The notes under the pieces: generated by a model | What the model was told of the DNA's origin: nothing | Seen by the model: the letters and a program-made list of their open reading frames with translations, nothing else | Database searches by the model: none | Shown here: positions 44,393 through 56,441 of the stretch, one piece after another | Layout of the letters: each line of letters begins with the position of its first letter | Position numbering within the stretch: the stretch's first letter is position 1 | Assembly (NCBI GenBank): GCA_023525715.1 | Contig: CM042016.1 | Span: 60,611,882-60,675,881, forward strand | Origin: Cichorium intybus | Taxonomy: Eukaryota; Streptophyta; Magnoliopsida; Asterales; Asteraceae | Direction: 5' to 3' | Length of the DNA: 64,000 nt | Translations under genes and position numbers: made by a program

Positions 44393-46150
44393 TTAATGCC
44401 TTTCATTTTATATCAACAGGTTTCTCGTAGGCTTCAGTTGAACACTGCAGAGAAATTTCAACAATCTCCACGCTCAAATTGACAATCTCCTCCTTAGCAG
44501 GAAAACCTTCCTCTTAGCTGGTGACAGGTATAGATGTTGATAAAAATTCACCACAATTGCAGTGACAACTTTTTCTTCGATGCTGGTTGTCTTCAGATTT
44601 GGCTTGGTAAGTTCCTTAGGCTACAGTAAGTGTCTTGAATTAGCACATCCAGCTTTTGATTTTACTTTGACTTTGACCGGAGTCTGACTGTTCATCTCTT
44701 CACTTGATCAATTCAGGTGTTGATGTAGTAACAAGTTAACTTAGGAGGAATTCAAACAACTTCTCACATAGAATTCAGCTTCACCTTCTTCTGGAACAAA
44801 CTTCGTGTTGATACTTTTAAACGTTGCTTTTGACTGGCGCTTCTCGATACGATTCATTGACTGTAAATCCTGTGGGTCATGGAGTTAGAAACACTCACCA
44901 CTGTTGTTCAAGGATTCATCCTTGGCTCAGAATGAGACTTCTCGCAGTATCTGTGTGAACCTGGAGGAATGCACTGCGATTGTTTGAGTATCGGTGAACT
45001 ACTCATGGCCGTGTTGATTTAGGCCCCTACATATCCTTGATCAAAGATCTCAATGCAGTTGACAAGTCAACAAGTTGACTTGGCTCTTGGTGAGATGTTC
45101 AATGGTATCCAAACTCTGCGGAGTGTACCATCCTAGTGCCAGTTTTGAATCAGGTGAAGTTGTTGCGGTCTTACAGCTATTGTGGTAAACAACAACGATC
45201 ACTGACCCAGAGTTTCGATGTTTCATCAATGCGAGGTAATATCACATTGGGTCACGAACATCTTATTTAGAAGAAGTTTAGGTCAAGAGTGGTATGAGCG
45301 TGTAATATGTCTTGGTTATTAGACATACCCATCGGCTAGACTTTCGAATTGTCATCAGTGTATGGTTTATTACACTGAATCATCCAACTCTTGAATTTTG
45401 AAGCTTTCTATGTAAGAATAGTTGTTAATGCCTCACATCTACTACTTGTGTGTAGCAGAGATCACTGGCATAGAATGTCGAAATATCATCACTACTTGGT
45501 TTAAGGTAATGAATCATCTATTTCTTATATCAGAAATATTAAGGTGGTTAAGAATAGATTGGTGCGTGTGATAGACTACGGTACACAGTCTAACCATCAG
45601 CACAGACTTTTTAACTCTCGACTTTGAGTGGTTTCTCTCAAAGCGTCTAGAAGTTGGTGTTACTCAAGAAAAATCTTATATTGGGTCAAGAAAAGTTATC
45701 AATGCTTCACACTCATTAAGGTGTACCAATGAGGATCACTAACACTTAAAATTTACCTTAGCAGTGAGTGGTATAACTCGGTGCGCCGTCGGTAGGTAAA
45801 AATGTTTTTGGATTTTCTAAACGTTAAGGAAATATATGAAAATTATAAAAAAATCTAAAAGCTTTTTTATTTTTAAGTTTTTTAATTTTTGTTTTGTTTT
45901 TCTTGATACCAATTGTAGATATATAAATTTATGATACCGCTTGTTATATAATTCTGAAAGCAAAGATATGAAAATTATAAAAAATATTTTTGTAATTTTT
46001 AAAGTTTTGTAATTTTTTGTTTTCGAAAGGTATGAGTCAAAATTTTGTTTTTCTTCCTCCCCTAAATTTGTGCATGGGAAAGAATTGTGGAATTAAAACA
46101 TGAAGAAATTTAATGAAACAAAAATAAAGGAAAATATTTACAGAACTGTT
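44393..46150. other. Non-coding spacer of element C-D with internal purine tract
   Basis: No ORF that I trust. A minus-strand ATGCACAAATTTAGGGGAGG tract lies at 46054-46073, about 80 nt after the RNase H stop, and resembles the tract in element A-B at 30755. The remainder contains degenerate internal repeats (for example AATGCYTCACA...GATCACT at about 45430 and 45690). Confidence 0.5.
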
Positions 46151-47042
46151 TTAACATTCAGTGAAACATATCATTTTCAGCATTTCGACTAGCACATTGA
46201 ATCGAGCTTTTGCAACAGGTTTTGTGAACAAGTCTGCCACATTATTATATGTGTGAACTTTATCCAAATGAATTAATTTTCGCTCAGAGCAATCTCTGAT
46301 AAAATAAATTTTAATATCAATGTGCTTAGTCTTAGAATGTTGGACTGAGTTCTTCACAATTTGGATAGCAGCCTCATTGTCACAGAAGATAGGAGTATCA
46401 AGAAAGTTCATACCAAAATCAAGGAGTTGATGCTGCATCCAAATGACCTGAGAACAACAAGCCGAGGCAGCAACATACTCAACTCCAGCTGTAGACGTTG
46501 ATACTGTCTGTCGTTTTTTGCATTGCCAGGAGATCAGACTGTCTCCTAGAAACTGACATCCAGCACTGGTGGACTTTCTGTCAATTTCACACCCTCTATA
46601 GTTGCTATCTGAAAAAGCGTAAAGATCAAATTCACAGTTCTTTGGATACTAGAGACCAAATTTTGGTCTCCCTTTAAGGTATCTAAAGATCCATTTGACA
46701 GCATCAAGATGAGAAGGGTTAGGATTAGCCTGATATCGATCACATTAGCAAACTGCAAAAATGATATCCGGTCTGCTAGCAGTAAGATACATCAACGAAC
46801 CGATCATCGAACGATAATACGTTTGATCGAAAGATTGGTCATCTGAATCTGAAGATAGCAAATGTCGCTCAGCCATTGGAGTATTAGCCTCTTTCGCATC
46901 CTTGAAACCGAAATTTCCAAGAATATCCTCCACATACTTCGCTTGATGAAGCAGGATACCCGTGGAACTTTGCTTAACTTGCAACCCGAGAACTCATCTC
47001 GAACCTTTTCTTTATCACCAACTCAAACTCTTTGCACAGAAC
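46151..47042 (-). pseudogene. Element C-D RT C-terminus and RNase H
   Basis: The second half of the RT, resumed left of element G: HQAKYVEDILGNFGFKDA, YYRSMIGSLMYLTASRPDI, then a stop at about 46745. RNase H follows with SDSNYRGCEIDRKSTSAGC, STAGVEYVAASACCSQ (a Glu expected in the motif is replaced), FCDNEAAIQIVKNSVQHSKT and NNVADLFTKPVAKARF, ending at 46151. Several stops make it inactive. Confidence 0.85.
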
Positions 47043-47685
47043 TGTTGGTTATATGTCCATCGTTATAACAAGTTGGTAATATTATTATAAATAGTAGGGT
47101 CCTTTTGGGTTACACGCAAGAGACGATTTAGCTAAAAGAGATCGAAAATAAACTTGAGGGGTTAAGTTTATTAATATATCAAAGTAAAGGTATATTAATT
47201 AGAAACTTAATGGTTAAGTTTATTAATATACCAAAGTAAAGGTATATTAATTAGAAACTTAATAAGGATAAAGGACCAAAGTGAAATATCCACTAGGGAG
47301 GGGATAAGGATGAGGAGCACTATAAATACAACCCTAGATCTGAGTTGTAGGCGCTGCCAAAACACTAATTTTCGTCACTCTCCTCACACCCCTCGGTATA
47401 CGGCCGATTTCTTTCAAAACCCTAAGTATTACGTGCTAAAACTTCAAGCAAAGGTATATACTACATCAACGGGTGCTGGATCGTTGTCTTGGGTGCGATT
47501 ACATTAGAGGAGTTCTACTTTGGGCTCTCGTCATCCTAACAAGATCAGATCTGAGATCTAAAAGGTAGTTCTTGAACCCTCTTGTTTTTACAGTTACAAA
47601 AGTGTGCATGATTCTGTGATCCTGGTTGAATACGATTTTGATTTCTGTTTCTGCTGCGTTGTTTTTATGCTATCGTATTCCAACA
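47043..47685 (+). repeat. 5' LTR of element G
   Basis: TGTTGGTTATATG...ATTCCAACA, 643 bp, containing a direct repeat of AAGTTTATTAATATA..CAAAGTAAAGG and a CTATAAATA box at about 47321. Confidence 0.93.
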
Positions 47686-47686
47686 G

Positions 47687-47698
47687 TGGTATCAGAGC
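47687..47698 (+). other. Primer-binding site of element G (tRNA-iMet)
   Basis: TGGTATCAGAGC one nt inside the LTR. Confidence 0.9.
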
Positions 47699-47779
47699 AG
47701 CTTTATCATGATTTTGTACTGTTTTGATTCGATTAAAATTGTTAAAAAATCATTTTTTTCTGATTTATTGAATCTGTTC

Positions 47780-47960
47780 GACGTCCGCGCCGCGGTACTT
47801 GAAATATCGCGTCGCGGGTTTTTCTAAAGTTACGATCATTAGGGTTTTGCCGCGTCGCGTTTCCTAGTGTTCCACGCCGCGTCATTCTTGTCATGATCGT
47901 GTTCTGTTGATAGCCGCGTCGCGTTTTCTAGTGTTTCACGTCGCGACGGTCGTGACGTTT
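47780..47960 (+). repeat. CpG-rich CGCGTCGCG repeats in the element G leader
   Basis: A degenerate ~95-bp unit (GCCGCGTCGCGTTT then CTAGTGTT then CACGCCGCG) occurs twice, plus a third partial copy, in otherwise AT-rich sequence. Confidence 0.7.
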
Positions 47961-49120
47961 TTTGAAATCAGATTTCATGTTATAAAATTTTGATTTTAGT
48001 ATTGTATGATTGTTTAGATTAGTCATTGACATAGAATGCTTGCATGCTCAATAGGATTAATAGCTAAACACAAAGTTTAAAATGCTTCAAAATTTAATGG
48101 ATGATTGTTTAAATTAATTATTAACACTGCATCCTTGCGTGCTTAATAGAATTAATAGTTAAACATAATTTTCAAAGAATACTTAAAATTTTAAATGATA
48201 TATATAATAGAATTGTATCTATATGTATAACTTAAAATAAAAACATTGGTCAGACCGTGACTAGGCTCACCTACTCTAAATGTGTAGAAGGTTTAAGGAA
48301 GTCTCTTCGATTCCTAATGAGGTCGGTTTTCAAATAGCATTCATTGCTTACCACCCTCACCGCCTCCCGCATTTTATTGAGTGGAGTTACCGAAAGGGTT
48401 TGATAGGACAATGTTTCAAGATAAAAGTATTACTGAAAATACAGAAGTAAAAATTGTTAAAAGTTAATAGAATTTTTCAAAAGTAAATTGGCATTTCAAA
48501 CTGGTTTTAAATGTTTAAATTGACCATTTTTTTGCCAATTAAAAGGTTAAAGTGCTTTAACAAGAATGATATATGCAAAACTAGTTTTTTAAAGGTTTAG
48601 AATACCATTTTGCCAAAAGAAAGTTAAAATGTTTTAACTTAACGAAACGAAATCCCGTTTTATGAAAATGTGAATCTCATGCTACCTGCAAAGAACCACA
48701 CATTTAACCGGGCCCTTCCGGCGTGGGAAGTGCCATAGCCAACGCGTCAGATTGGACTCGGCCAAAATGATGTGATACTCGCGATAACTCATGAATCATG
48801 GGCCGGGTGTCACGTGGGTCTTCGTGGTCGATTTACCATCTAAACTCGTGATCTGCGGCATACCCGTCACGAGAGACAGAATGAGCATGATGGGATTAAA
48901 CTTGCCATTGATCAGATTCAATGAATCCCAAAAGATCTAGAAGCTTCATAGAGATTGAAGTTGGCAAAAGAGTATTGCCTACCTAAATAACTTTTGGGGG
49001 CGACTACGGCATACCTCTTCACCACCAAAAGCGAAACATGGATTCTAGCCTTAAATAAAATAATTTTATGGGTAATTAATTTATTAAGGGATAATCAAAC
49101 TAAACAAAACTCTATTTTAG

Positions 49121-50120
49121 ATGTCAACTAAAGAAAGTTTGAAAGTTACAAGTTTTTTTACTGCGTGGCTTCCTCGATCAAAGTAAGTTCAACGACATAG
49201 ATTATGCGTGTTGGTTCTAGAACTTGAGAAGAGTACTCAATGTCGAGGGAATTTTATATGATTAAGGAACAAGTTCCTATGGATTATCCAGCCAGATCCG
49301 CTAGTGCTGAAATAGACGGTCAATCATCTTAGACGTCTAAATGATTCGAATAAGGTTGCTCGTTTCATGTTAGACACTATGATTCCCGAACTTCAAATAA
49401 GATTGTGGGGTCTAGGTGCTTTGACATGATTAACCGGCTTAAGGACATGATCCAAGAGCAGGTTAAATGGGAACGATTCGAAGTCATGAAAGCATTATTT
49501 GGATGTAGGTTGTTACTAGGATGGAGAGTCAATACCCATATGTTTAGCATAAGAGGGTACGTTGACCAAATGTGGAGGTTGGGATTTCCAACAAGTCAGG
49601 AGTTAGTCACGGACATTGTCCTTAACTCACTGACTAGTTCTTATGATTAGTTCATTCTGGACTTCATTATATAGAACTTAAAAGGACACTTCGAGATATT
49701 ACATAGCATGTTTAGGAAAGTAGAACTTTACATGGCTAGGGAATCCAACACCACAAGTTCCTAAAGGTGGTGTCAAAAGGAAAAGGACAAACCCTACCAA
49801 GGGAATGATTTTCCTAAAGAAACCTCAATACTGAAATCCTGAGGAAGTTTTTTGTTTCCACTGAAAGGACGTGGGACATGGAAGGCATAAATGCTCAAGA
49901 TATCTGATGCAGTAGAAGTAGTTGCAAGCCAAAGAGTATGGCACTTCAGGTATATTTGTAATTCCATAAGTGCTTTGCTTATGACCAGTATTGCCATTTT
50001 AATGGACAGAGACTGGAATAAAGCAGAGACACAAACCATGGAGAGCTGGATCGAATCATGGACTACAAGCAGCTTGCTTTCATCCATAGGATTAGGAACC
50101 AACTTCTCTATAGTGTTTTA
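49121..50120 (+). pseudogene. Element G gag and zinc knuckle, degenerate
   Basis: Begins MSTKESLKVTSFFTAWLPR with a stop soon after. A later piece (49405-49650) reads DMIQEQVKWERFEVMKALF and GYVDQMWRLGFPTSQELVTD, a Copia gag capsid. The zinc knuckle at 49852-49893 reads C-F-H-stop-K-D-V-G-H-x4-C, the second Cys codon being TGA (49861-49863). Many stops. Confidence 0.75.
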
Positions 50121-51317
50121 ATTTATGGTTTTTCAATTTGAAGATTGTTGATGTGAACATTGTTTCATCAGATGGTTTTGACTTGTTTAAATAAAGGTTG
50201 TTTTAAATAAAAGTTATTTTAAAAGTTATTTTGGAACAAAGTTATGGTCATTACATCTATGAGAACTGGTTCACAACAATAGTTCGAAAAGATTGATTCA
50301 AGAGAATCTAAATGTTGGGATTAATGGTATGAGTGGAATTTTCTGGTTTTGTAAACTTGAAAGAAGCTACCAGAACTCCAGATGGATAGGATTCTGGAAA
50401 TCATTTGACTGAAAGTCTTATGATAACTGCTATTCTTGTCTACATATAGAGATAACTATGCACTGCTCATAAGTTATTGTGGGCAAAGGCTGAGAATCTG
50501 TTGGACATTGTACATCTAATGTATTTGGACCGTTCAGTTTTTTTCCACTAAACCGTCTAAAATACTCTATTGAGTTTGAAACCTATATGATGTTCAGTAC
50601 TTCAAGAACAGAGTATTGAATCAAATGAGCAAAGGATAAGAATTCTAAATCCAAGTGCAGATAAAGAGTTTCTTAGTCAAAGATTATACAATCATCTTAT
50701 GGACTGTGAAAATTGTTTCAATAGTCAACTCGACTTAGAACGCTACGAGTATCGTATGGTGTGTCTTAGTTGTAATCGAACATAAAGGTTCGACTTATGA
50801 TGGATTGTATTATGCTTCCAATCTATGTCTGAGGTTAAACCTTAGAGACAACAGAGTCCTAATCCTTGCTCCAACACAAAAGGTTCTATAAACACTGTCT
50901 GAAAAATATGGAGTGTAGATGTTTCTTCACTAGCATATTTAGAAATTTGGGGTCTTGAGACTTACAATTTACCGTGTAGCTCAGAGGACGCCGATTAACA
51001 GAAGTGTTATTCCATTAGAGTACTTGGATATAATAAGCATTTTGACAACAATATGATGTTGTATAAATGGCAGTCTTCTATGATAGGAAGCTGGTATTCA
51101 AGAAATTAGTGGGAGCCTGACTGATCTTGATGAGACTCAAAGGATCAAAGAGCCTGATATTGGCACTAGCACTCAACCAGAGGTAGTAAAACATGTTGAG
51201 ACACAGTAAGAGTTTGCTGAGGAATCTGACATAACTCCATCACCTGTTCGAGAAACTGATAAAGGATGTCATACACCTGGTTTTCATGAATTACATGTTG
51301 ACGAAGGTGATGAATGT
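50121..51317 (+). pseudogene. Element G protease-integrase region, decayed beyond recognition
   Basis: The region where protease and integrase should lie between gag and RT. Only fragmentary similarity is visible to me and no catalytic motif could be assigned. Confidence 0.4.
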
Positions 51318-51900
51318 TTGGTGGATCATTGTGACCCTACCAATTATCGGAAGTCGTGGCAGGCCCCTTGGGTTGCCTTAAGGAAACAGATGATGGAGAG
51401 CGAGATGAAATCCATGTATGATAACCAAGTTTGGAACCTGGTTGATCAAACACCTAGCCTTAAAATTGTTGGGTGTAAATGGGTCTCAAAGAAGAAGACA
51501 GACGTGGATGGAAAGGTACACAGAAACAAAGCCAGACTGGTGGCAAAGGGTTATACTCAAAACCAAGGGATTGATTATGAGGAAACTTTTTCACCGGTGG
51601 TGATTAAATCTATTAGGATATTGTTTGTCATCGCAGCATTTTATGACTACGAAATATGGCAAATGGATGTAAAAACCGCTTTCCTTAACGGAAAACTTTT
51701 AGAGGATGTGTATATGACACAACCAGAGGGTTTTGTACAGTCCAAATATCTTAATAGAGTGTGTAAACTTGTGAAGTCGATTTATTGACTCAAACAAGCA
51801 TCTCGTAGCTGGAATCTCTGCTTCGATGAGAAAATCAAAGAGTTTGGATTTTCGAGAAGTGAAGATGAGTCATGTGTATATGTCAGAGCTAGTGGGAGCA
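51318..51900 (+). pseudogene. Element G reverse transcriptase N-terminal part
   Basis: 156 open codons: MESEMKSMYDNQVWNLVDQT, GCKWVSKKKTDVDGKVHRNK, ARLVAKGYTQNQGIDYEETF, SPVV, QMDVKTAFLNGKLLEDVYM and QPEGFV. A TGA then sits where SIYGLKQASR is expected (51786-51788), followed by LKQASRSWNLCFDEKIKEFG. The YVDD catalytic box is not present. Confidence 0.85.
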
Positions 51901-52300
51901 TTGAAGTCTACCCTATGTCGTACACAGATAGCAAAGTTCTCATGTAAATGTCCCTATCTCGAGAAATATGAAATAAATGAGAATTGCTATGCTATAAATG
52001 ACACAGGAGAGACTTAATGCGCATGAAGCATTTTGATCTATGGAGATAGAGTTAAGTGCTTCATAGGGATTTTGGAAACAAAAGTGAACTATGTAAATGT
52101 CAGTGCTAGTAGGAGCACTGAAGTCAAACCTATGTTGTATGCAGATAGCAAAGTTCTCATGTAAACGTCCCTATATCAAGAAATCATAAATAAATGAGAA
52201 TTGCTGTGCTACAATGACATAGGAGTGACCTATTGCATATGAAGCATCATGATCTATGGAGATAGAACTAAGTGGTTCATAAGGATAAGCTAGAGTACAT
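51885..52300 (+). repeat. Tandem duplication, period 217 bp, in element G
   Basis: GATAGCAAAGTTCTCATGTAAA and flanks occur at 51931 and 52148. Both copies read from GCTAGTRGGAGCAYTGAAGTC to GATCTATGGAGATAG. It lies where the RT catalytic region should be. Confidence 0.8.
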
Positions 52301-53688
52301 GATCAGTCGGATCTAGAGATACAAGACTCCTATAAGGGATTCAAGTTTCTGTATCAGGGTTTAGGAATGAGTGAAACTCAGAGTCCTAGTTCCATTAAGA
52401 TCCTGGATGAAATGAGTTGAGTCCCATATGCACTTGCATATGGATCAATCGCATAATGTACGAGACCTAATTTATCATATGCCTTGAGCATGATGATTTG
52501 ACATTAGGCTAATCTTGGCAAAAGTTAAATGGATGGAAATCACGAAGTATCTTAAATGTTTAAGATATTCTTGATCCATTATAGTATGGAAGAACTCAGT
52601 GTAAAGAAGCACACTGATACTAGCTTCCAAAACTAATAGAAACGGTTCTTGTACGCAGTCAGGATCCGGGTTCTTACCAAAAGAGACATCTCAGTTAATA
52701 GAGCTATATCGGATGAGGCAAGATAGCTGATCTGATCACTAAGTCAATGTCTCGGATTAAGCAAGATCGATCATGCTAAGTCCATATGCATTAGATATGC
52801 AAATGAATTGACTTTGAGTGAAGTTAGTATAGTTTGATTTGTATTGGGAAATTAAGCAAGGAAAAACTCTATCTGATATGAAGATTATTATGTGGAGAAC
52901 ATAATATATGCATAAAGGCAGTCATTTCATTAGTTTATCATTGTGTTCCGATTTTGCGTGTTTTATTGACTTCCTGAATAATTTAATTATTATTCAAACT
53001 GTCCACAGTCGGTCATACTTTTAGGAGTAAGTATTGATTCAAGATTGACATGAGGAATTGGTAAATTGTCCATAGAGATGGACATAGCATGGAGATGCAC
53101 TAATTCTCATGTGTACTTAATAGGGATTAAGTATTGGAGTAACCTACACTTAGAGATTACTTCATGGAATCTGTCACGAGTAATTCTAAGATGGTAATAT
53201 CTTATATTCTTCAAGCGGAGATGCATTGATTCTTGTCCTGCAGTCTGTTGTACCTTGGTTTTCTCCAACGTTGTCCGTAACTGGCAGCCATACAGGGAAT
53301 GTCCAGGTATGACATGATGAGTAGGCGAGATCCGTGTAGTCAAAGTTTATTTGTTCCTTCTGCCCTAATAGGAGAAGCGATATCCATGGGCCCCTCGATG
53401 ATTTGGTGCTGACAGCAAATGTACGGCCGTACCGAGACTGAATTGATATAGAATCAATAGTGCAGTTTGTTGTGGTCATCACAAATCTCTATCGGGAAAC
53501 ATAATATTGAATGTCTGAGACTGACATGATTCCATGTCAGACGTTCATAAGGATATCTTTTAGAACAAAGGAATATTTGATCACTTGCCTAAGGGCTGTT
53601 TCATTAGATGAACACGGCACTTGTCTAGGGTGACATACACCTTACTAGGTTAATGAATATTAGACCATACAGTTGTTATAACAAGTGC
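52301..53688 (+). pseudogene. Element G RT/RNase H remnant and 3' untranslated region
   Basis: Stop-riddled similarity to Copia RT-RNase H (VPYALAYGSI, KEAHTDTSFQN, DHAKSICIRYANELTLSE) to about 52830. After that, no coding signal up to the PPT. Confidence 0.5.
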
Positions 53689-53699
53689 AAGTGGGAGAC

Positions 53700-54342
53700 T
53701 GTTGGTTATATGCCCATCGTTATAACAAGTTGGTAATATTATTATAAATAGTAGGGTCCTTTTGGGTTACACGCAAGAGACGATTTAGCTAAAAGAGATC
53801 GAAAATAAACTTGAGGTGTTAAGTTTATTAATATATCAAAGTAAAGGTATATTAATTAGAAACTTAATGGTTAAGTTTATTAATATACCAAAGTAAAGGT
53901 ATATTAATTAGAAACTTAATAAGGATAAAGGACCAAAGTGAAATATCCACAAGGGAGGGGATAAGTATGAGGAGCACTATAAATACAACCCTAGATCTGA
54001 GTTCTAGGCGCTGCGAAAACAGTAATTTTCGTCACTCTCCTCCCACCCCTCGGTATACGGCTGATTTCTTTCAAAACCCTAAGTATTACGTGCTAAAACT
54101 TCTAGAAAAGGTATATACTACATCAACGGGTGCTGGATCGTTGTCTTGGGTGCGATTACATTAGAGGAGTTCTACTTTGGGCTCTCGTCATCCTAACAAG
54201 ATCAGATCTGAGATCTAAAAGGTAGTTCTTGAACCCTCTTGTTTTTACAGTTACAAAAGTGTGCATGATTCTGTGATCCTGGTTGAATACGATTTTGATT
54301 TGTGTTTCCGCTACGTTGTTTTTATGCTATCGTATTCCAACA
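53700..54342 (+). repeat. 3' LTR of element G
   Basis: 643 bp, the same length as the 5' LTR, followed by the AGAAC duplication. Confidence 0.93.
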
Positions 54343-54960
54343 AGAACTTCGCTTGTTGAACCAAAGACGATGCCAACCACATAAATCTGGACAAGAATTT
54401 GATCATCATCTTGGCGTTTGATAAACAGTGTCTGATCAATTCTTCCACGAGTATAACCGTGCTGTAACAAATGTTCCGTCAAAGTAGCATACCAAGCACG
54501 AGGAGCTTGATGCAGACCATAGAGGTTCTTTATCATGCTTGTAGACGTGATTGGGAAACTTGGAGTTGACAAAACCAGGATGTTGATCAACATAAATTTC
54601 CTCTTTCACCTCACCGTACAGGAAAGTCGTCTTAACGTCCATTTGGTAAACGGTAAAGGTCATGTAAGAAGCATATGCAAGGAAGATCCGAATCGCATCA
54701 AGTCGTGCCAGTGGAGCATAAACTTCCGTGTAATCAAGTCCTTCGGTCTGTCGAAAACCTCGAACCACCAGGTGTGCCTTATTACACACAATTACTCCAG
54801 AATCATCTTGCTTGTTACGAAACACCCATCTTGTATCCAAAGCCTTTTTACCTTCACGTAGTTCCACCAGTTGCCATACATTCAACTTCTCAAACTGGTT
54901 CAGCTCTTCATGCATGGCATCCACTCAACTTGGTTCATTGAGTGCCATCTCTACGTTCTT
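54343..54960 (-). pseudogene. Element C-D reverse transcriptase, first part
   Basis: On the minus strand: MDAMHEELNQFEKLNVWQLV, GKKALDTRWVFRNKQDDSGV, YTEVYAPLARLDAIR, YQMDVKTTFLYGEVKEEIYV. After a frameshift near 54550: KNLYGLHQAPRAWYATL and IYVVGIVFGST. The catalytic Tyr-Val-Asp-Asp box reads Tyr-Val-Val-Gly, so both catalytic Asp residues are lost. It is interrupted by element G at 54342. Confidence 0.88.
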
Positions 54961-55025
54961 CGGCTCAATTTAAGAGATAAATCATGAATAGAGACACTCG
55001 TTGACTTGACAACTTTGGCTTCTGG

Positions 55026-56441
55026 TTAAAACACCATCATCCAGAGGGCCAATAACGTTATCAATTGGATGGTCCCGTTGAATTCTTGAAGGAACAACAT
55101 ATTGGAGCGAAGCAGTTGAGACCGGAAGATTGTTGTATTCTCAACTCTGTCTGAGCCTGAAGCACCTCTATCAGAATCTCTGAAGTCATGAGAAGTATTT
55201 GCAATGTACTCATCATGAATTCTTTTAGGAAAGAGAGAATCCATGAGATTAGAGTCAAAAAGATCACCAGGTTTAGGTTGAATAACATCTTCAGGAGTAG
55301 TTGATTGTTCAACAACTGGGCTATCACCAACAACTTGAGATGAGACGTCAGGAACATCTTCAGCTATGGTAGCAGAATTAGGGAATGCACCTTCATCATG
55401 AATAGGATTTTCAAGAATGACTGACGGAGTGATAAGATCAGGAATGAGATCTTCAACATCTTCTCTGTTGATTCCACTAGGGCCTGGTTGTGCGCCTGAA
55501 ACAGCATTATAAAACACATAGAAAGGTTTAAATAATTCAGCATAATTAAACAACCAGTCGGGTCTAACACGAGCATCAGTTGGATTCTCTTCTAGCCAGC
55601 GAACATCATATGATTCCATAATCTGCTTTGTCACCTTATTGTACACTCGATACGCATTTTTACTTGCATATCCAATGAAGTAGCAATCATCCGCCTTCGA
55701 GTTGAACTTCGGAGTAGCTTCAAGATGAAGAAGAGTGCAAGGGCAGCCAAAGGTTCGGAAATGTGAAACATTAGGCTTGCGACCATAGAGAATCTCGTAA
55801 GGTGTCTTCATTTGAGGTTTGTTGATGATGACCCGATTCTGAACATAACATGCTGTGTAGATGGCTTCACCCCAAAATATCACCGGCAGTTTAGAATCAC
55901 ACAGCATGGTACGTGCAGTATCAATAAGAGCTATGTTCTGACGCTCAGCAACACCATTCTGTTGCGGAGTACGAGCAGCACTATACTGACGCAAGATACC
56001 TTTATCTGCACAAAACGTATTTAAAACTGCATTCTTGAATTCTGTTCCATTGTCGCATCTAATGGCTTTCTGCTTCTGATTCGTTTGATTTTCAATAAGC
56101 TTGATGAATCTAATGACCAGATCAGCAGCTTCACTTTTGTTCTTTAAGAAGAAAACCCTGGTAAAATATGAGTAATCATCAATGATAACTAAACGATAAG
56201 AACTGCGATTGAGACTAAGAACATTAAACGGGCCAAAGAGATCCGTGTGAATCAGCTGAAGAATCGAATCAATGGAATTGATCTGTTTGGGTTTGTGTGG
56301 CTTTCTGTGATGTTTACCTTGAGCACAGGCAACACATTTCTCAAATGTGATGAAATCCTTGATTGGAAGTCCTTGAACCATATTGTTCTTTGCAAGGCTA
56401 TTCAGATTCTTTGTATTGGCATGACCAAGACGTTTATGCCA
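55026..56441 (-). CDS. Element C-D integrase, long intact stretch
   Basis: One open frame of 451 codons on the minus strand (from ATG 56381): CVACAQGKHHRKPHK zinc region, LIHTDLFGPFNVLSL (Asp), IIDDYSYFTRVFFL, AIRCDNGTEFKN (Asp), SAARTPQQNGVAERQN (Glu), VIFWGEAIYTACYVQNR and YEILYGRKPNVSHFRTFG. An acidic linker toward RT then ends at 55026. The full DDE triad is present. It is part of a gag-pol polyprotein that is broken on both sides, so it is not expected to be produced as such. Confidence 0.88.
   Translation of the reverse strand, partial: WHKRLGHANTKNLNSLAKNNMVQGLPIKDFITFEKCVACAQGKHHRKPHKPKQINSIDSILQLIHTDLFGPFNVLSLNRSSYRLVIIDDYSYFTRVFFLKNKSEAADLVIRFIKLIENQTNQKQKAIRCDNGTEFKNAVLNTFCADKGILRQYSAARTPQQNGVAERQNIALIDTARTMLCDSKLPVIFWGEAIYTACYVQNRVIINKPQMKTPYEILYGRKPNVSHFRTFGCPCTLLHLEATPKFNSKADDCYFIGYASKNAYRVYNKVTKQIMESYDVRWLEENPTDARVRPDWLFNYAELFKPFYVFYNAVSGAQPGPSGINREDVEDLIPDLITPSVILENPIHDEGAFPNSATIAEDVPDVSSQVVGDSPVVEQSTTPEDVIQPKPGDLFDSNLMDSLFPKRIHDEYIANTSHDFRDSDRGASGSDRVENTTIFRSQLLRSNMLFLQEFNGTIQLITLLALWMMVF

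Larger units (their letters stand above)
47043..54342 (+). mobile_element. Copia element G, complete ends, decayed interior
   Basis: LTRs 47043-47685 and 53700-54342 are both exactly 643 bp, with about 14 substitutions counted by eye. A perfect AGAAC duplication lies at 47038-47042 and 54343-54347. PBS TGGTATCAGAGC is at 47687-47698 and PPT AAGTGGGAGAC at 53689-53699. The interior has a 1.4-kb leader, a broken gag (49121 on), a broken zinc knuckle, a 156-codon RT fragment (51318-51788) and heavily decayed RNase H. It inserted into the RT of element C-D. Confidence 0.93.
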
